64,000 nucleotides of DNA from the NCBI RefSeq assembly GCF_017591435.1, contig NC_059301.1:37533225-37597224 (forward strand), read 5' to 3'. Made by a program: the position numbers and the translations under genes. Positions 44,066-53,808 of this stretch are shown piece after piece. Below the pieces are notes generated by a model. It searched no databases, had not been told where the DNA came from, and was given only the letters and a program-made list of their open reading frames with translations. Numbering within the stretch: position 1 is the stretch's first letter; every line of letters begins with the position of its first letter. The DNA is from Portunus trituberculatus. Taxonomy: Eukaryota > Arthropoda > Malacostraca > Decapoda > Portunidae.

Positions 44066-44744
44066 ATTGGCGACCGTGACAGGACCATTATAACCCATGT
44101 TCAGTGTTCCATTTTTCCAGTGACTTTTTTTCTGTGATTACATTATTTTTTTTTTTGTTTCTGTGGTGTTGTGACTGATGTTTTTTTTTTTGTGACTTAC
44201 TCTGCGTGTGGTTTAAATTTACCTTTGTGCGATCAAGTGGCTCCTTTTGGGTTAAAACGTGCTTCGTGACTTTCATTGGTATCGCATGGCAGTGGTAGAG
44301 CAGGAAACCAGGTAGAAAGGCGTGTTCACCGATAGCACTAATCTCTATTTTTTGCACATAGGCAGGTGTGTAATAAGTGTTATCCAAGTGTTGGGATCAT
44401 CATATGTTCATGCGAACCCTCAATCCCTCACTTTGGATCATTTTTCTCGCTAGTTAGAATTGGCCATTTTAACTAGTCTCTCAGACTAATCCGCCTCCTT
44501 ATCAATAACAAGTCTCAGTACAATTCGCTCCTCACTCTCAAGTCTTGTAACTAGAGTAATCCGGATCCCTCTTAATGCCGTAATTCTCTAGTTTATCCCC
44601 CTCATTAGTGATTGTACTCATAAGTGTTTACTTAAGTATAATCTAGGTAATTTCCAAGGTTGCCTTTATTATCACTCTGCCAAGTTCCTCACTTAAGTAA
44701 TTCGCTTATCATTTTTTTTTGTTGTGGTTTAACATCTATTTAAT

Positions 44745-45850
44745 ATGGCTTCTGCTCAGTTTAACGTTGAAGATTTTTGTGCCGACCCTTCTCTGGAAAA
44801 ACTTAAAGGTGCTAATATCAAAAAGGACCAATGGAAGACCATCGCTAAACATTTTGATGTTCCCATCACGTCTCAGATGACTAAAGAGGTCATTAAGAAT
44901 GTAGTTGTTGAACATCTAGTGCAAGAAGGTAAGTTGCTAGGAAATGCCATAGAAGAGTTAACTCCCATGTCAGCCTCTACGAGGATTATAATACACAGTC
45001 CCTAGGAAGAACAGGATAAGAGTAGAATAAGTCAATGGGAAATTGAGAAGCTTAAACTAGAATACCGGATGCATGAAAAACAAATGCAACTACAGACAGA
45101 AAAAGAAGTGAAAAAAATGCAACTACAGGAAAAACAAGAAAAAGAAGATAAAGAGAGAGAATTTCAGTTACAACTTAGAAGGCAGGAGAAAGAGTTAGAA
45201 ATTCAGGAGTTAGCCCTACGAAATGACGCTAAGTTTAGAGGGGAAGAAATAGATATAAAGAAACAGTTAGCAAGCTTTAATCCTGCTATAGCTGCTCCGC
45301 TAGTTCCCCCTTTTGATGAATCTGATGTTGACGGGTCATTTCGCGCTTTTGAGAGCATTGCTAATAGGAATAAATGGCCCAAGGATCAGTGGGTGTCTCT
45401 CCTTGTCCCTAAGCTAGTAGGAAAAGCTTATAGGGTATACAACGGCCTTAGTGATGAGGTAGAATATGACGAGATCAAAGGTAACATTCTAAACGCCTAC
45501 TCTATCACTTCTGATGGATACAGACAACAGTTTCGAAAGTATGTGAAACCAGAGTCTCTATGTTGAATTCGCTAGTGAGAAACTAAGACAATTTAAGAAA
45601 TGGTTAGCCGCCCTTAACATTACCACCTTTTCGGAGTTGCTCAATCTAATGGTCCTGGAAGAATGGAAGAACAAGTTACCCTTTAATATTCTGAGGCATG
45701 TGGAAGAACGGGGAGAGAGTGATCTTATGTCTGCCGCTAAAGTGGCTGATGCGTTTGCTTTGTTGATGGGATCCCTGGGTAGTAGAGGTCGTGGTTCACT
45801 ATCTAACGTTAGGTCCTCCTTTGGGGAAGGTTTTGGGGGGTGCGGGTGGT
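44745..45850 (+). pseudogene. G2 Gag with SCAN-like capsid region
   Basis: The likely start is MASAQFNVEDFCADPSLEKL at 44745, with an N-terminal helical segment, an in-frame stop (45003-45005), then a charged coiled coil (45069-45250). After this comes 'FDESDVDGSFRAFESIANRN', 'WPKDQWVSLLVPKLVGKAYR', 'LSDEVEYDEIKGNILNAYSI'. After a frameshift near 45566 it continues 'LNLMVLEEWKNKLPFNILRH' and 'DLMSAAKVADAF'. This succession matches the SCAN domain pattern, which is thought to derive from Gmr1-like Gag capsids. Gag would form the intracellular particle. The zinc knuckle follows in another frame. Confidence 0.78.
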
Positions 45851-46255
45851 AAGCCAACCGGATTCTCGCCAAATGCATATAATTCCCCCTCGTGTACATA
45901 CTGTAAGAAGCCAAGTCACACGATCCAGAAATGTAGACACCCAAATTGCAAGGCCTCTCAACGTCAACTTTCTTTTGTGGCCCCTAAACCTAACACATTT
46001 GAGAACAAGAAACCAGTGGCCCTAGCTAACCCTGTCAACTCTCCTCTAGAACTTTATGACTCGTACATGTATCAAGGTAAAGTGTCCCTGACTGATGGTA
46101 AAGACAAGGCAATAAATATCAAGGTTCTGCGTGATACAGGTGCTGCCCAATCCATCTTAAGGGAAGATGTCATCCCTAACATCAAACAGGCTTTCACTGG
46201 GGGAGAAGGTGATCCTTACAGGTCTCGAATCACAGCTCTCCTATCCTTTGGCTAA
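45791..46255 (+). pseudogene. G2 zinc knuckle and aspartic protease
   Basis: The frame holds one CCHC knuckle, 'CTYCKKPSHTIQKC' (C-x2-C-x4-H-x4-C), at about 45895-45936. The protease active site 'VLRDTGAAQSILRED' (D-T-G-A) lies at about 46125-46170. The flap and C-terminal part continue in the next frame ('VPGVHLVLGNDLAGN', about 46322-46366). Order and spacing are normal for a gypsy Gag-Pol junction. The protease would cut the polyprotein. Confidence 0.82.
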
Positions 46256-48077
46256 TATTAGCTTACAGTGCCCGTTCATTTCAGGAGAGGTTGTGGTAAC
46301 CATTAAACCTAGTGAACTGCCAGTACCGGGGGTACATCTTGTACTGGGTAATGATCTTGCGGGTAACTTGGCTGTTCCAAACTTAATTGTTCTTCATTCT
46401 CCCTTAACAGAAAGTCCCACTAAGACCCTGGACGAAACATCCCCTCACTTCTTCCCAGTGTGTGCAGTCACCAGGTCTCAGTCCAAGTCCCCTGCCCTTT
46501 CATCACCTCCTCCACCAATGATTGCCTCTACTGACAACTTGTATAATAACATCATTTCAAAGGAGAATTTGATTAATGCTCAGAAACAGGATCTCACTTT
46601 GGCTAAGATCAGACATGTTGCCAGTGAGACAAAGGATATGTCTAAATTGCCTTGTTTTTATTATCAGGAAGGAGTCCTGATGCGTGCCTACAGACCTCCT
46701 GAACTGAAACAACTAGACACCTGGTCAGAAACACATCAAGTTGTCATCCCCTTGTCTGTAAGACCAGCCATTATAGAACTAGCTCATGATGGATTGTCAG
46801 GTCATCTAGGTATCCAAAAAACCTACAAGAAGGCTCTTCAACATTTTTTTTGGCCAGGAATGAAAAAGGATGTGTCACACTATGTAAAAACATGTCACAT
46901 ATGTCAAATTGTGGGTAAGCCTAACGGACGCCTTGTGCCAGTTCCTCTGACGCCTATTCCAGTTCAGACGGAGCCCTTCGAAAAAATCATTCTAGACTGC
47001 GTAGGGCCCTTACCCAAAACCAAACGAGGGAATCAGTATTTGTTAACCCTCATGGATCCCACTACCAGGTACCCTGAAGCATTCCCTCTTAAGAACATCA
47101 CGTCAAAGACTATTGTAAAACATCTAATACATTTTTTCACCTTGGTAGGAATTCCAAAACAAATTCAGTCTGACAAGGGTAACAATTTCACTAGCCATTT
47201 TTTCCAACAGATAGTGAATAAGCTAAACATCGACCATGTTACCTCCTCGGCTTACCACCCCCAATCCCAAGGCTGTCTGGAGTGGTTTCACCAAACATTA
47301 AAATCCATGATGAAGAAGTATTGCTTGGAGCATCAAGGAGACTGGGATGAAAGTATTTCTTTCCTTCTCTTCGCTTTAAGAGAATCTCCTCAAGATTCTT
47401 TAGGTTACTCCCCTTTTGAATTACTCTATGGTAGACAGATCAGGGGGCCTCTCAAAATATTAAAGGATCAATGGTTTACTCAAAATACTCCTTCAAGCCC
47501 CAGTGTGTCTGACTACATCAGTAACCTTATGAATAAAATCAGTGAAGTCAGATCTTTTGCTAAATCAAGCTTCCTCAAATCTCAAACTAAAATGTAACAG
47601 AATTCTCTTCCCAAATCTGTCATGAGAAGTTTCAAACCAGGAGACAAGGTTTTATTTTTTCTCCCCACTCCAGGCAATGCTCTTCACAGTAAGTTCATGG
47701 GACCTTATGTTGTGGCTCCAAAACTAAGTCCATTAAATTATGTGGTCCACACTCCTGACCATCGTAAGGATTCCCAACTAGTTCATATTAATCTAATGAA
47801 ACCTTACCACTCCAGAGAACCAGAGGACGACTTGTCTCGCACTGTACCTGTATGTCTGGTAGGGAAGGAGTCTGGTCCTGTGCCCCCCGAGGAAGAGTCC
47901 GACATCGAATTCCTCTTCTCGTCACCTAAAGGACACCCCTCAAACAGCCAAATCATGTCCAACCTTGATGAGGTGTTTCTTTCCTTAACACCTTCACAAC
48001 AGTCTGATCTTAAAAAGTTATTGCTAGACTTTTCTGAAATCACAGGTGACCTTCCAGGAGTTTGTAATACTATCTAA
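46167..48077 (+). pseudogene. G2 integrase, upstream of the reverse transcriptase
   Basis: Following the protease C-terminus, the frame reads an HHCC zinc domain ('ELAHDGLSGHLGIQ' ... 'VKTCHICQ'), then the catalytic core: 'KIILDCVGPLPK' (D1, near 46995), 'QIQSDKGNNFTSHF' (D2, near 47172) and 'GCLEWFHQTLKSMM' (E, near 47280). After an in-frame stop at 47595-47597 comes 'FKPGDKVLFFLPTPGN', then 'FMGPYVVAPKLSPLNYVVHT' (GPY/F-like C-terminal module). A spacer 'LTPSQQSDLKKLLLDFSEIT' then leads into the RT at 48080 on. All catalytic residues are present. Position before RT is unusual for Ty3/gypsy and matches Gmr1 elements. Confidence 0.9.
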
Positions 48078-48079
48078 CA

Positions 48080-48920
48080 TGACATAACATTAATATCTAA
48101 TGACATCAAGCCTATAAGACAACCAGCCTATCGCATTTCACCCATTAAAAGAGACTTGATGAAAAAAGAGGTAGACTATCTGCTCTGTCATCACCTTGCA
48201 GAACCTAGTATATCTCCTGGGCTTCTCCTGCCTGTTAACATCTAAGCCAGATGGTAGTAGTCGATTTTGCACCGACTACAGGAAATTAAATAAAGTGACG
48301 GTGCCAGACTCCTACCCATTACCCTTGATAGAGGACCTTATAGATAGTATAGGAGTAGCCAAATTTGTAACCACTATAGGCTTACTTAAAGGTTACTACC
48401 AGATTTCCCTCTCGGACGAGGCCCAAATAATATCCGCCTTCATCACCCCCTTTCGGACTATACCAATACACAGTGATGCCCTTTGGCTTGTCTAATGCTC
48501 CTGCCACCTTCCAGAGGGCTATAAATTACATCACTCAGGACTTGGAGGCAACATCTGCATATCTGGACGACTTGGTGGTGACTGCGGACGACTGGGCGAC
48601 ACATCTGACCCGTCTTCGGAGGCTGATGGGTCGGTTCCAGGAAGTCGGGCTTACAATCAACCTGGCCAAGTCCACCTTCGGGAAGTCTACGGTGGTCTAC
48701 CTGGGACATGTGGTGGGGAACGGCAAGGTTCGCCCCAAGAGAGCTAACGTGGAGGCCATCCTTGGCTTCCCTGTCCCTACCACCAGGAAAGCTCTCATGA
48801 GGTTCTTGGGGATGGCTGATTTCTACAGAAGATTCTGTAGGAACTTCTCCACCCTGGCCGCCCCCCCTGACGGACCTTATCAGCACTTCCGTCCCCTTCC
48901 ACTGGACCCCGACCTGTGAC
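48080..48920 (+). pseudogene. G2 reverse transcriptase
   Basis: Three frames cover the domain: RT start near 48110 ('YRISPIKRDLMKKEVDYL'), then 48196-48495 ('FCTDYRKLNKVTVPDSYPLP'), then 48473-48919 ('MPFGLSNAPATFQRAI', 'AYLDDLVVTADDW' with catalytic YLDD at 48560-48571, 'KSTVVYLGHVVGNGKVRPKR', 'MRFLGMADFYRRFCRNFSTL'). The block-3 aspartate position reads 'TTIGLLKGYYQISL', where most relatives have TTIDLLKGY, so a glycine replaces the first catalytic Asp. That and the frameshifts make this copy inactive. Confidence 0.88.
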
Positions 48921-49384
48921 CAAGCCTTCCAACACCTCAAGGCGTTTCTCTCCTCGGAACCAGTGGTCTGGACGCCGGATCACTCCCGCCCTTCCATCTA
49001 CAAGTGGACGCGAGTGGAGTTGGAGTGGGTGCTGTCCTACTACAAACGGACCCTACAAGCGGCATCCTCCATCCCATCGCCTATCATTCCGCGAAGCTGA
49101 AAAAACATCAACTCAACTACTCCACCATCGAGAAGGAGGCTCTGGCACTCGTCCTGGCGCTCCAACGTTTTGAGTGCTATCTTCATCCTGGTCCTCAAAC
49201 TATGAAGGTCTTCACCGATCACAATCCTCTGGCCTTCCTTCACGCCATGAAGAACCGAAACCAACGCATTCTTAGGTGGGCCTTGTTAACTCAACCCTTC
49301 AACTTGGAAGTCCACCATATCAAGGGGGTGGACAACATCATCGCCTACGCCTTATCAAGATCTCCCATCTCACCTCCTTCATGA
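48920..49384 (+). pseudogene. G2 RNase H
   Basis: The 49004-49384 frame carries 'MDASGVGVGAVLLQ' (first Asp), 'QLNYSTIEKEALALVLALQR' (Glu), 'KVFTDHNPLAFL' (second Asp) and 'VHHIKGVDNIIAYALSRSPI' (final Asp normally 'N-x-x-A-D-A-L-S-R', here A-Y-A). It ends about 30 bp before the 3' LTR, leaving no room for a downstream integrase. The connection to RT is broken by indels near 48865 and 48990. Confidence 0.85.
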
Positions 49385-49415
49385 GCCCATTACGGAGGTC
49401 TTAGGGGGGAGGAAA

Positions 49416-50073
49416 TGTTACGGCCCGCCCATAACATACATTACTACCATCACCTCCTTCGCTTGTTACCTCGTTCGCCACCTCTCCGCCTCCCCTTCCA
49501 CGTCACCGTCTCGTGAACCTTCCACGCCACCGTTTCATGAACCCTCCACGTCACCGTTTCATGAAGCCCCACTACTGTCCCGAAGTTGGATTCACGCGGC
49601 CCCTTTCGACTCAACGGAAAGTGTTGAGCCAGCTCTTAGCTTTCTGGAATGGAAGTTGAGATCCAAGCCTCAACCAGTGAACACAACGCCTCTTGGGTCT
49701 ACCGTGGGATCAACCATCACCCAGCATTTCACCACTGCGACACCGCATAAGTATCACTTCCCCTCGTCCGTGCTTTCCACATTGCCTCTATATAGGATTA
49801 GGATTATTGTTAGGTATTAAGTTGGGTTCTTTATTGTTGTATTTATTACTGTGTTATATGTATATGTGTATGTCATTTTCCTGTGTTTCATTTTATGTGT
49901 TTCATGTTTCATGTTATATCTGTGTGTCAATATCATTATGGGTTATTAAAATAGCTTTTTAAAGTGCCCCCTTTGCATTTCCTCACCAGTTGAACCTGCA
50001 GTGGTTTTTTTTATTGTTATTGTTCACCGGCTCCCCGATGCCAATCTTACCAGTTTAACCGGTGAACGTAACA
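49416..50073 (+). repeat. G2 3' LTR
   Basis: Matches the 5' LTR from 'tgttacggcccgccc' to 'ggtgaacgtaaca'. It has an extra ~20 bp ('ctcaaccagtgaacacaacg' region near 49667-49687) not in the 5' copy. It is preceded by the polypurine tract. Confidence 0.9.
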
Positions 50074-50164
50074 GTGGGCTTTGGATTTAGGAGGCCCCTC
50101 CTCCTGAGCATTCCAGCCACCCCCAACAGTGGCGGTCTCCTTCCCAGCAGCGGGTCTGATGTAG

Positions 50165-51610
50165 CTGCAAAAGAAGTATAGGGCAGTCACAAGATTCCAA
50201 GGTCCCTTGGGGTCTATCCACTTAGTATTCTTCTATAAATCTCCTCACTGGCTGACTCTCACGAGTCGGTCTGGGCTCCTCTATCTCATTGTCTTCTTCC
50301 TCCTCATCGGAAGGCACTACAATTTCTTCCATGTCTACCACGTACCCTTCATCGGTTACATATTTTCTCACTCAGTCAGCTGCTCTAGGGAGTATTTTGC
50401 CATTGAACACATTTTCCACTTCATATGACACTCCATCTAAATTCACCTTTTTTAACCTTATACGGTCCAATCCACTTGAGACCAAGTTTTCTATCAGCTG
50501 ACGAACCAAACTGTTCCCTTTTAATCCACACCAAATCATCTACCTCGACTCTTTGGTCCTACCGGCCAATGTTCACTCTAGCTAACCACTTCCTGCTATT
50601 TGCATGGGATGATTGTCTCACTGCCTCTAAGGCTGTATTAATGTCTATTTCATCGTCCACCTGGGGCAAAGTAGTTCCCACATAGCGAGGAGCATGGCGC
50701 CGAAAGAAAAGGAAATAGGGCTGTTTGCCAGTGGTCTCCTGTACGGCCGCATTAAGGATCTGGTGACACTGCGTGAGGCACTCGGACTACCTGTGCGGTT
50801 GTCCTTTCCCGAGAGACGCTAGCACTGACTTCATGGTTCTATGGAACCGTTCGGTGATAGAGTTCCCACATGGATGGTATGGGATGGAAAACACCATCTC
50901 TATCCCATGCGTACGACAGAGTTCTGTCAACAATTGTGAGCGGGACTCGCACGCATTGTCAGCTAAGACTACCTTTGGTACCCCATAGTCTCCCAAGTAG
51001 CTCTTAATAACCCTAACTACCTCCTCAGCGTGTCTGGACCATAACTTCACTAACTTTACAAGTCTTAAAAAGTGATCTATGATGGTTAATACGTACTTAT
51101 AACCTCCTCTGGCTGGAGTCATTTCAGTAATATCGATACTAATTTTTTCCACAGGTTGATTTACAGGAGGCAATTCCTGGTACGTCTTTTGTAAAGCTGG
51201 TGCAGTTTTACATTGTTGACAAATTATACATTCTTTGATAAATTTCTTTATGTCTGATCTTTGATTTGGCCAGTAAAAATATTCTTCAGCTTTTAACATG
51301 GTTTTTAGTTGTCCTAAATGTCCAGACTCTTTTTCATGGGCCAATACAATAGCTTGTTTCTTTAATGTCTGGGGTACAACCAATAAATATAGGATGGTTC
51401 CATCTTTCTTTTGTTTGGAGTAATATAACACTCCATCGTGAACAACAAACTGATTCAAAATGACAGGGGAGTATCTGGCACGTGGTATTCTTCCTCCTTC
51501 TAAATATTCCTCCATCTCTCTCCATCTAGGTTCTGCTATCTGAGCTTGAATGAATTCATCGGTGGTCAAACCTAGAAATGAATCTTGACCTACCACATTT
51601 ACTACCTGCA
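50165..51610 (-). pseudogene. G1 integrase
   Basis: Minus-strand frame 50787-51785 contains, after the end of RNase H, the HHCC zinc domain ('VLAHEKESGHLGQL' ... 'IKECIICQQC') and core residues 'ISIDITEMTPARGGYK' (D), 'KVVLADNACESRS' (D) and 'NSITERFHRTMKSV' (E). After a frameshift near 50790 the C-terminal part continues to about 50165 ('DDLVWIKREQFG', 'LKWIGPYKVKKVNLDGVSYE'), including a GPY/F-like module. Catalytic residues are intact. Confidence 0.85.
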
Positions 51611-51619
51611 CAGCCCGAC

Positions 51620-51955
51620 TCAGTTGGTCGGCCACTACATTTTTCCTGCCTGCTTTGTACTCTATTTTAAACTGAAAATCACGCATCTCCAGAATCCATC
51701 TGTTCATACGTGGAGATTTTGTTCGTTGGCGAAAAACTGAGACTAGTGGCTGATGGTCAGTTCGAATTGAAACTCGACACCCCATAGATAATGGTGGAAT
51801 TTTCTACAGGCTAGTACTACAGCTAATGCTTCCCGATCTGTTGTTGAATATCGAGTCTCTACTGGTCTAAGCTTCGAAAAATATCCTATGACATTTGGTT
51901 CTTTTCCATGATACTGCATCAACACTGCCCCTACATGTGTGGCACTACTATCCAT
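51620..51955 (-). pseudogene. G1 RNase H
   Basis: 51743-51955 gives 'MDSSATHVGAVLMQYHGKEP' (first Asp), 'ETRYSTTDREALAVVLACRK' (Glu). After a one-base shift 51620-51785 gives 'VSIRTDHQPLVSVFRQRTKS' (second Asp) and 'FKIEYKAGRKNVVADQLSR' (final Asp). All four catalytic acids are present across two frames. Confidence 0.85.
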
Positions 51956-52127
51956 CTCGAGGACAAACTCGATTGAGATCGGCTTTTCCTAGTACTGGAG
52001 AGTGTATTAGTTTCTCCTTCAGCGTTTCAAAAGCTTTCTGGCATTCACCTGTCCAATAGAACGGCGTTCCTTTCTTTGTGAGCTTGGTTAATGGGGCCAG
52101 TATCTTGGAGCAGTTTTCAATGTGTCT

Positions 52128-52980
52128 TCAATAGAACGACACCATTCCTATAAACTTACGGGTCTCTTTCACGTTAGTTGGAGGTTTCATCTGTTTCACG
52201 GCCTCCACATTACTTGGGTCTGGTTTATAGCCTTCTTTTGATACAATGTACCCGAGGAATTTTACTTGTCTCTGCCCAATGCTACACTTGGATAAATTGA
52301 GTTTAATCCCTACAGATGCTAAGTGGCTGAATAATCTATCCAATCTGTGGAGTAAGGTGATATAATCTGTAGCATAAGCAATTAAATCATCCAGGTAATT
52401 CTTAACCCAGTTTTCTTTAAGTAAGGGAGCTAATGCGTGGTTCATTTGTCGGGCAAATATCGCTGGGAAACAACTTAACCCAAAAGGTAAACGTCTAAAC
52501 CTATAAAGCGAGACACCATCACTGAACGTCATGAGATCTCTACTCGCAGAGTCCAGTGCTACCTGATAATACGCTTCACGCATATCTAAGGTGGCGTAAT
52601 AATTATTGCCTGTCACACTTTCTACTAGCTCGTCAAGTTTGGGTAAAGGATGAATATCCATGGTTAGTTGTTTGTTTACTTTTTGATAGTCAAGGCAGAG
52701 TCTTTTTTCTCCATTAGGCTTATTTACTAATACTATCGGAGATAACCAGGCTGCTGTGGAATTTTCAATTATTCCTTTACCCTCTAAATCATGGAGAATC
52801 TGCTGAATAGTTTCTCTCGCTTTCTCTGGGTATCGATAGAGTGGTGTACGACAAGGTGTTGGGTCGTCTACCTGAATGTGGGCTGGATCTGCTTGTATTA
52901 GTCTTAATTCGCCAGGATGTACGATGAATAATTTTTGATGTTTCTGAATGAGCTGAAATAAACTAAGCTCTTGTTCTTTC
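52128..52980 (-). pseudogene. G1 reverse transcriptase
   Basis: 52128-52661 reads 'MDIHPLPKLDELVESVTGNN', 'YYATLDMREAYYQVALDS' (block 3 Asp), 'RLPFGLSCFPAIFARQMN', 'KNYLDDLIAYA' (YLDD at 52386-52397) and 'VKFLGYIVSKEGYKPDPSNV'. The fingers upstream, to about 52980, are in shifted frames ('DPTPCRTPLYRYPEKARET', 'IVLVNKPNGEKRLCLDYQKV'). Motifs are complete but the frame is broken. Confidence 0.86.
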
Positions 52981-53012
52981 TCTAGATGTGACTAGTCTCG
53001 CAAGTCAAGAAT

Positions 53013-53348
53013 TTATTTGAGCTTTTCCCACCGGGTTTGGTTTGTGGGCACACAATCATTTTCTGGCCCGATGGCTTCACTTATTTTAGCGATGGTCAGG
53101 GGTGAGTCTTCTATCTCTATTTGTCCCTCGTCTATTATTTCATACTTTATCAGTAAGGTTCCTGGTCGTAACACTAACCTAACTTTGGTGTTATTAATGA
53201 CGGGGATGAAAACAGTGCGTGTTTCAGTCACTCGCATTATAGTTGGCAATCCATCTTGAACACAGGTATGTTTAGCCTCAATCATTATTATGGTATTAGG
53301 TTCCTCACTTACCTTTACTTCCAGTAGGGTCGTTTCGTAACAGTCCAC
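53013..53348 (-). pseudogene. G1 Pol spacer between protease and reverse transcriptase
   Basis: 111-residue frame with 'NTIIMIEAKHTCVQDGLPTI', 'VFIPVINNTKVRLVLRPGTL' and 'LIKYEIIDEGQ'. This beta-rich sequence is typical of the region after the protease in gypsy-type polyproteins. No catalytic motif. It lies in line with protease upstream and RT downstream. Confidence 0.7.
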
Positions 53349-53382
53349 TAGTGTTTTGGTTGTTACTCTACCGAAGCGCTGG

Positions 53383-53760
53383 TTATGAGAGGGAGATTCT
53401 CACCATCCCTGCTTTTCCATATGGTGTTTCCACGAATACTAAGGGATAAACAAGATTGTTCCAATGAATCCGCTTAGCTTGGTGATCTAGAGTAAGAGTT
53501 GACTGACCGATCGTGTTCATTCCTAACAATACGTGTGTTCTGAGATATTCATCGGGAACTACTGCGACTTGAGCAATGATGGGGTGGTTACTGCAAAAAC
53601 TGCTACTGGCTATTGTTACATAAGCTTGGCCTAATACTCTGATCTGCTTACCAGTGATTTCTTGCAAAGGGGGAATCTTTGAACTTTGTTTCACTGGAAT
53701 TCCCATTTCATTAATTACACTGATCTTAATTAGTGAAACATCACTGCCAGTATCTAACAT
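53383..53760 (-). pseudogene. G1 aspartic protease
   Basis: Starts near the active site 'MLDTGSDVSLIKISV' (D-T-G-S), with the flap region 'LGQAYVTIASSSF' and the second hydrophobic-glycine motif 'HVLLGMNTIGQSTL'. It lies just downstream of Gag on the minus strand, consistent with a Gag-Pro-Pol layout. Confidence 0.85.
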
Positions 53761-53808
53761 TGCTTCGAGTACATGGTTATTGATATCTACGCTGATTACC
53801 AGGGATTG

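Larger units (their letters stand above)
43427..50073 (+). mobile_element. Gmr1-type Ty3/gypsy LTR retrotransposon G2 (integrase before RT)
   Basis: Both LTRs are present (43427-44065 and 49416-50073), with GTGG flanking each side (43423-43426, 50074-50077) as a 4-bp target duplication. A polypurine tract ends at 49415 ('ggggggaggaaa') and the leader begins 'attggcgaccgtgacagg'. Coding order is gag, CCHC knuckle, protease, integrase, reverse transcriptase, RNase H, and RNase H ends about 30 bp before the 3' LTR. The integrase-first order is the hallmark of Gmr1-like Ty3/gypsy elements. LTRs differ by roughly ten substitutions and a ~20-bp indel by eye, so it is fairly young. At least six stops or frameshifts break the frame. 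Confidence 0.9.

Noticed and set aside
43427..50073. Two nested elements (an integrase fragment plus a separate RT element) instead of one Gmr1-type element
   Set aside because: The integrase, spacer, RT and RNase H follow with normal spacing, one LTR pair encloses them, and no internal terminal repeats or second LTRs occur between 46.2 and 49.4 kb.
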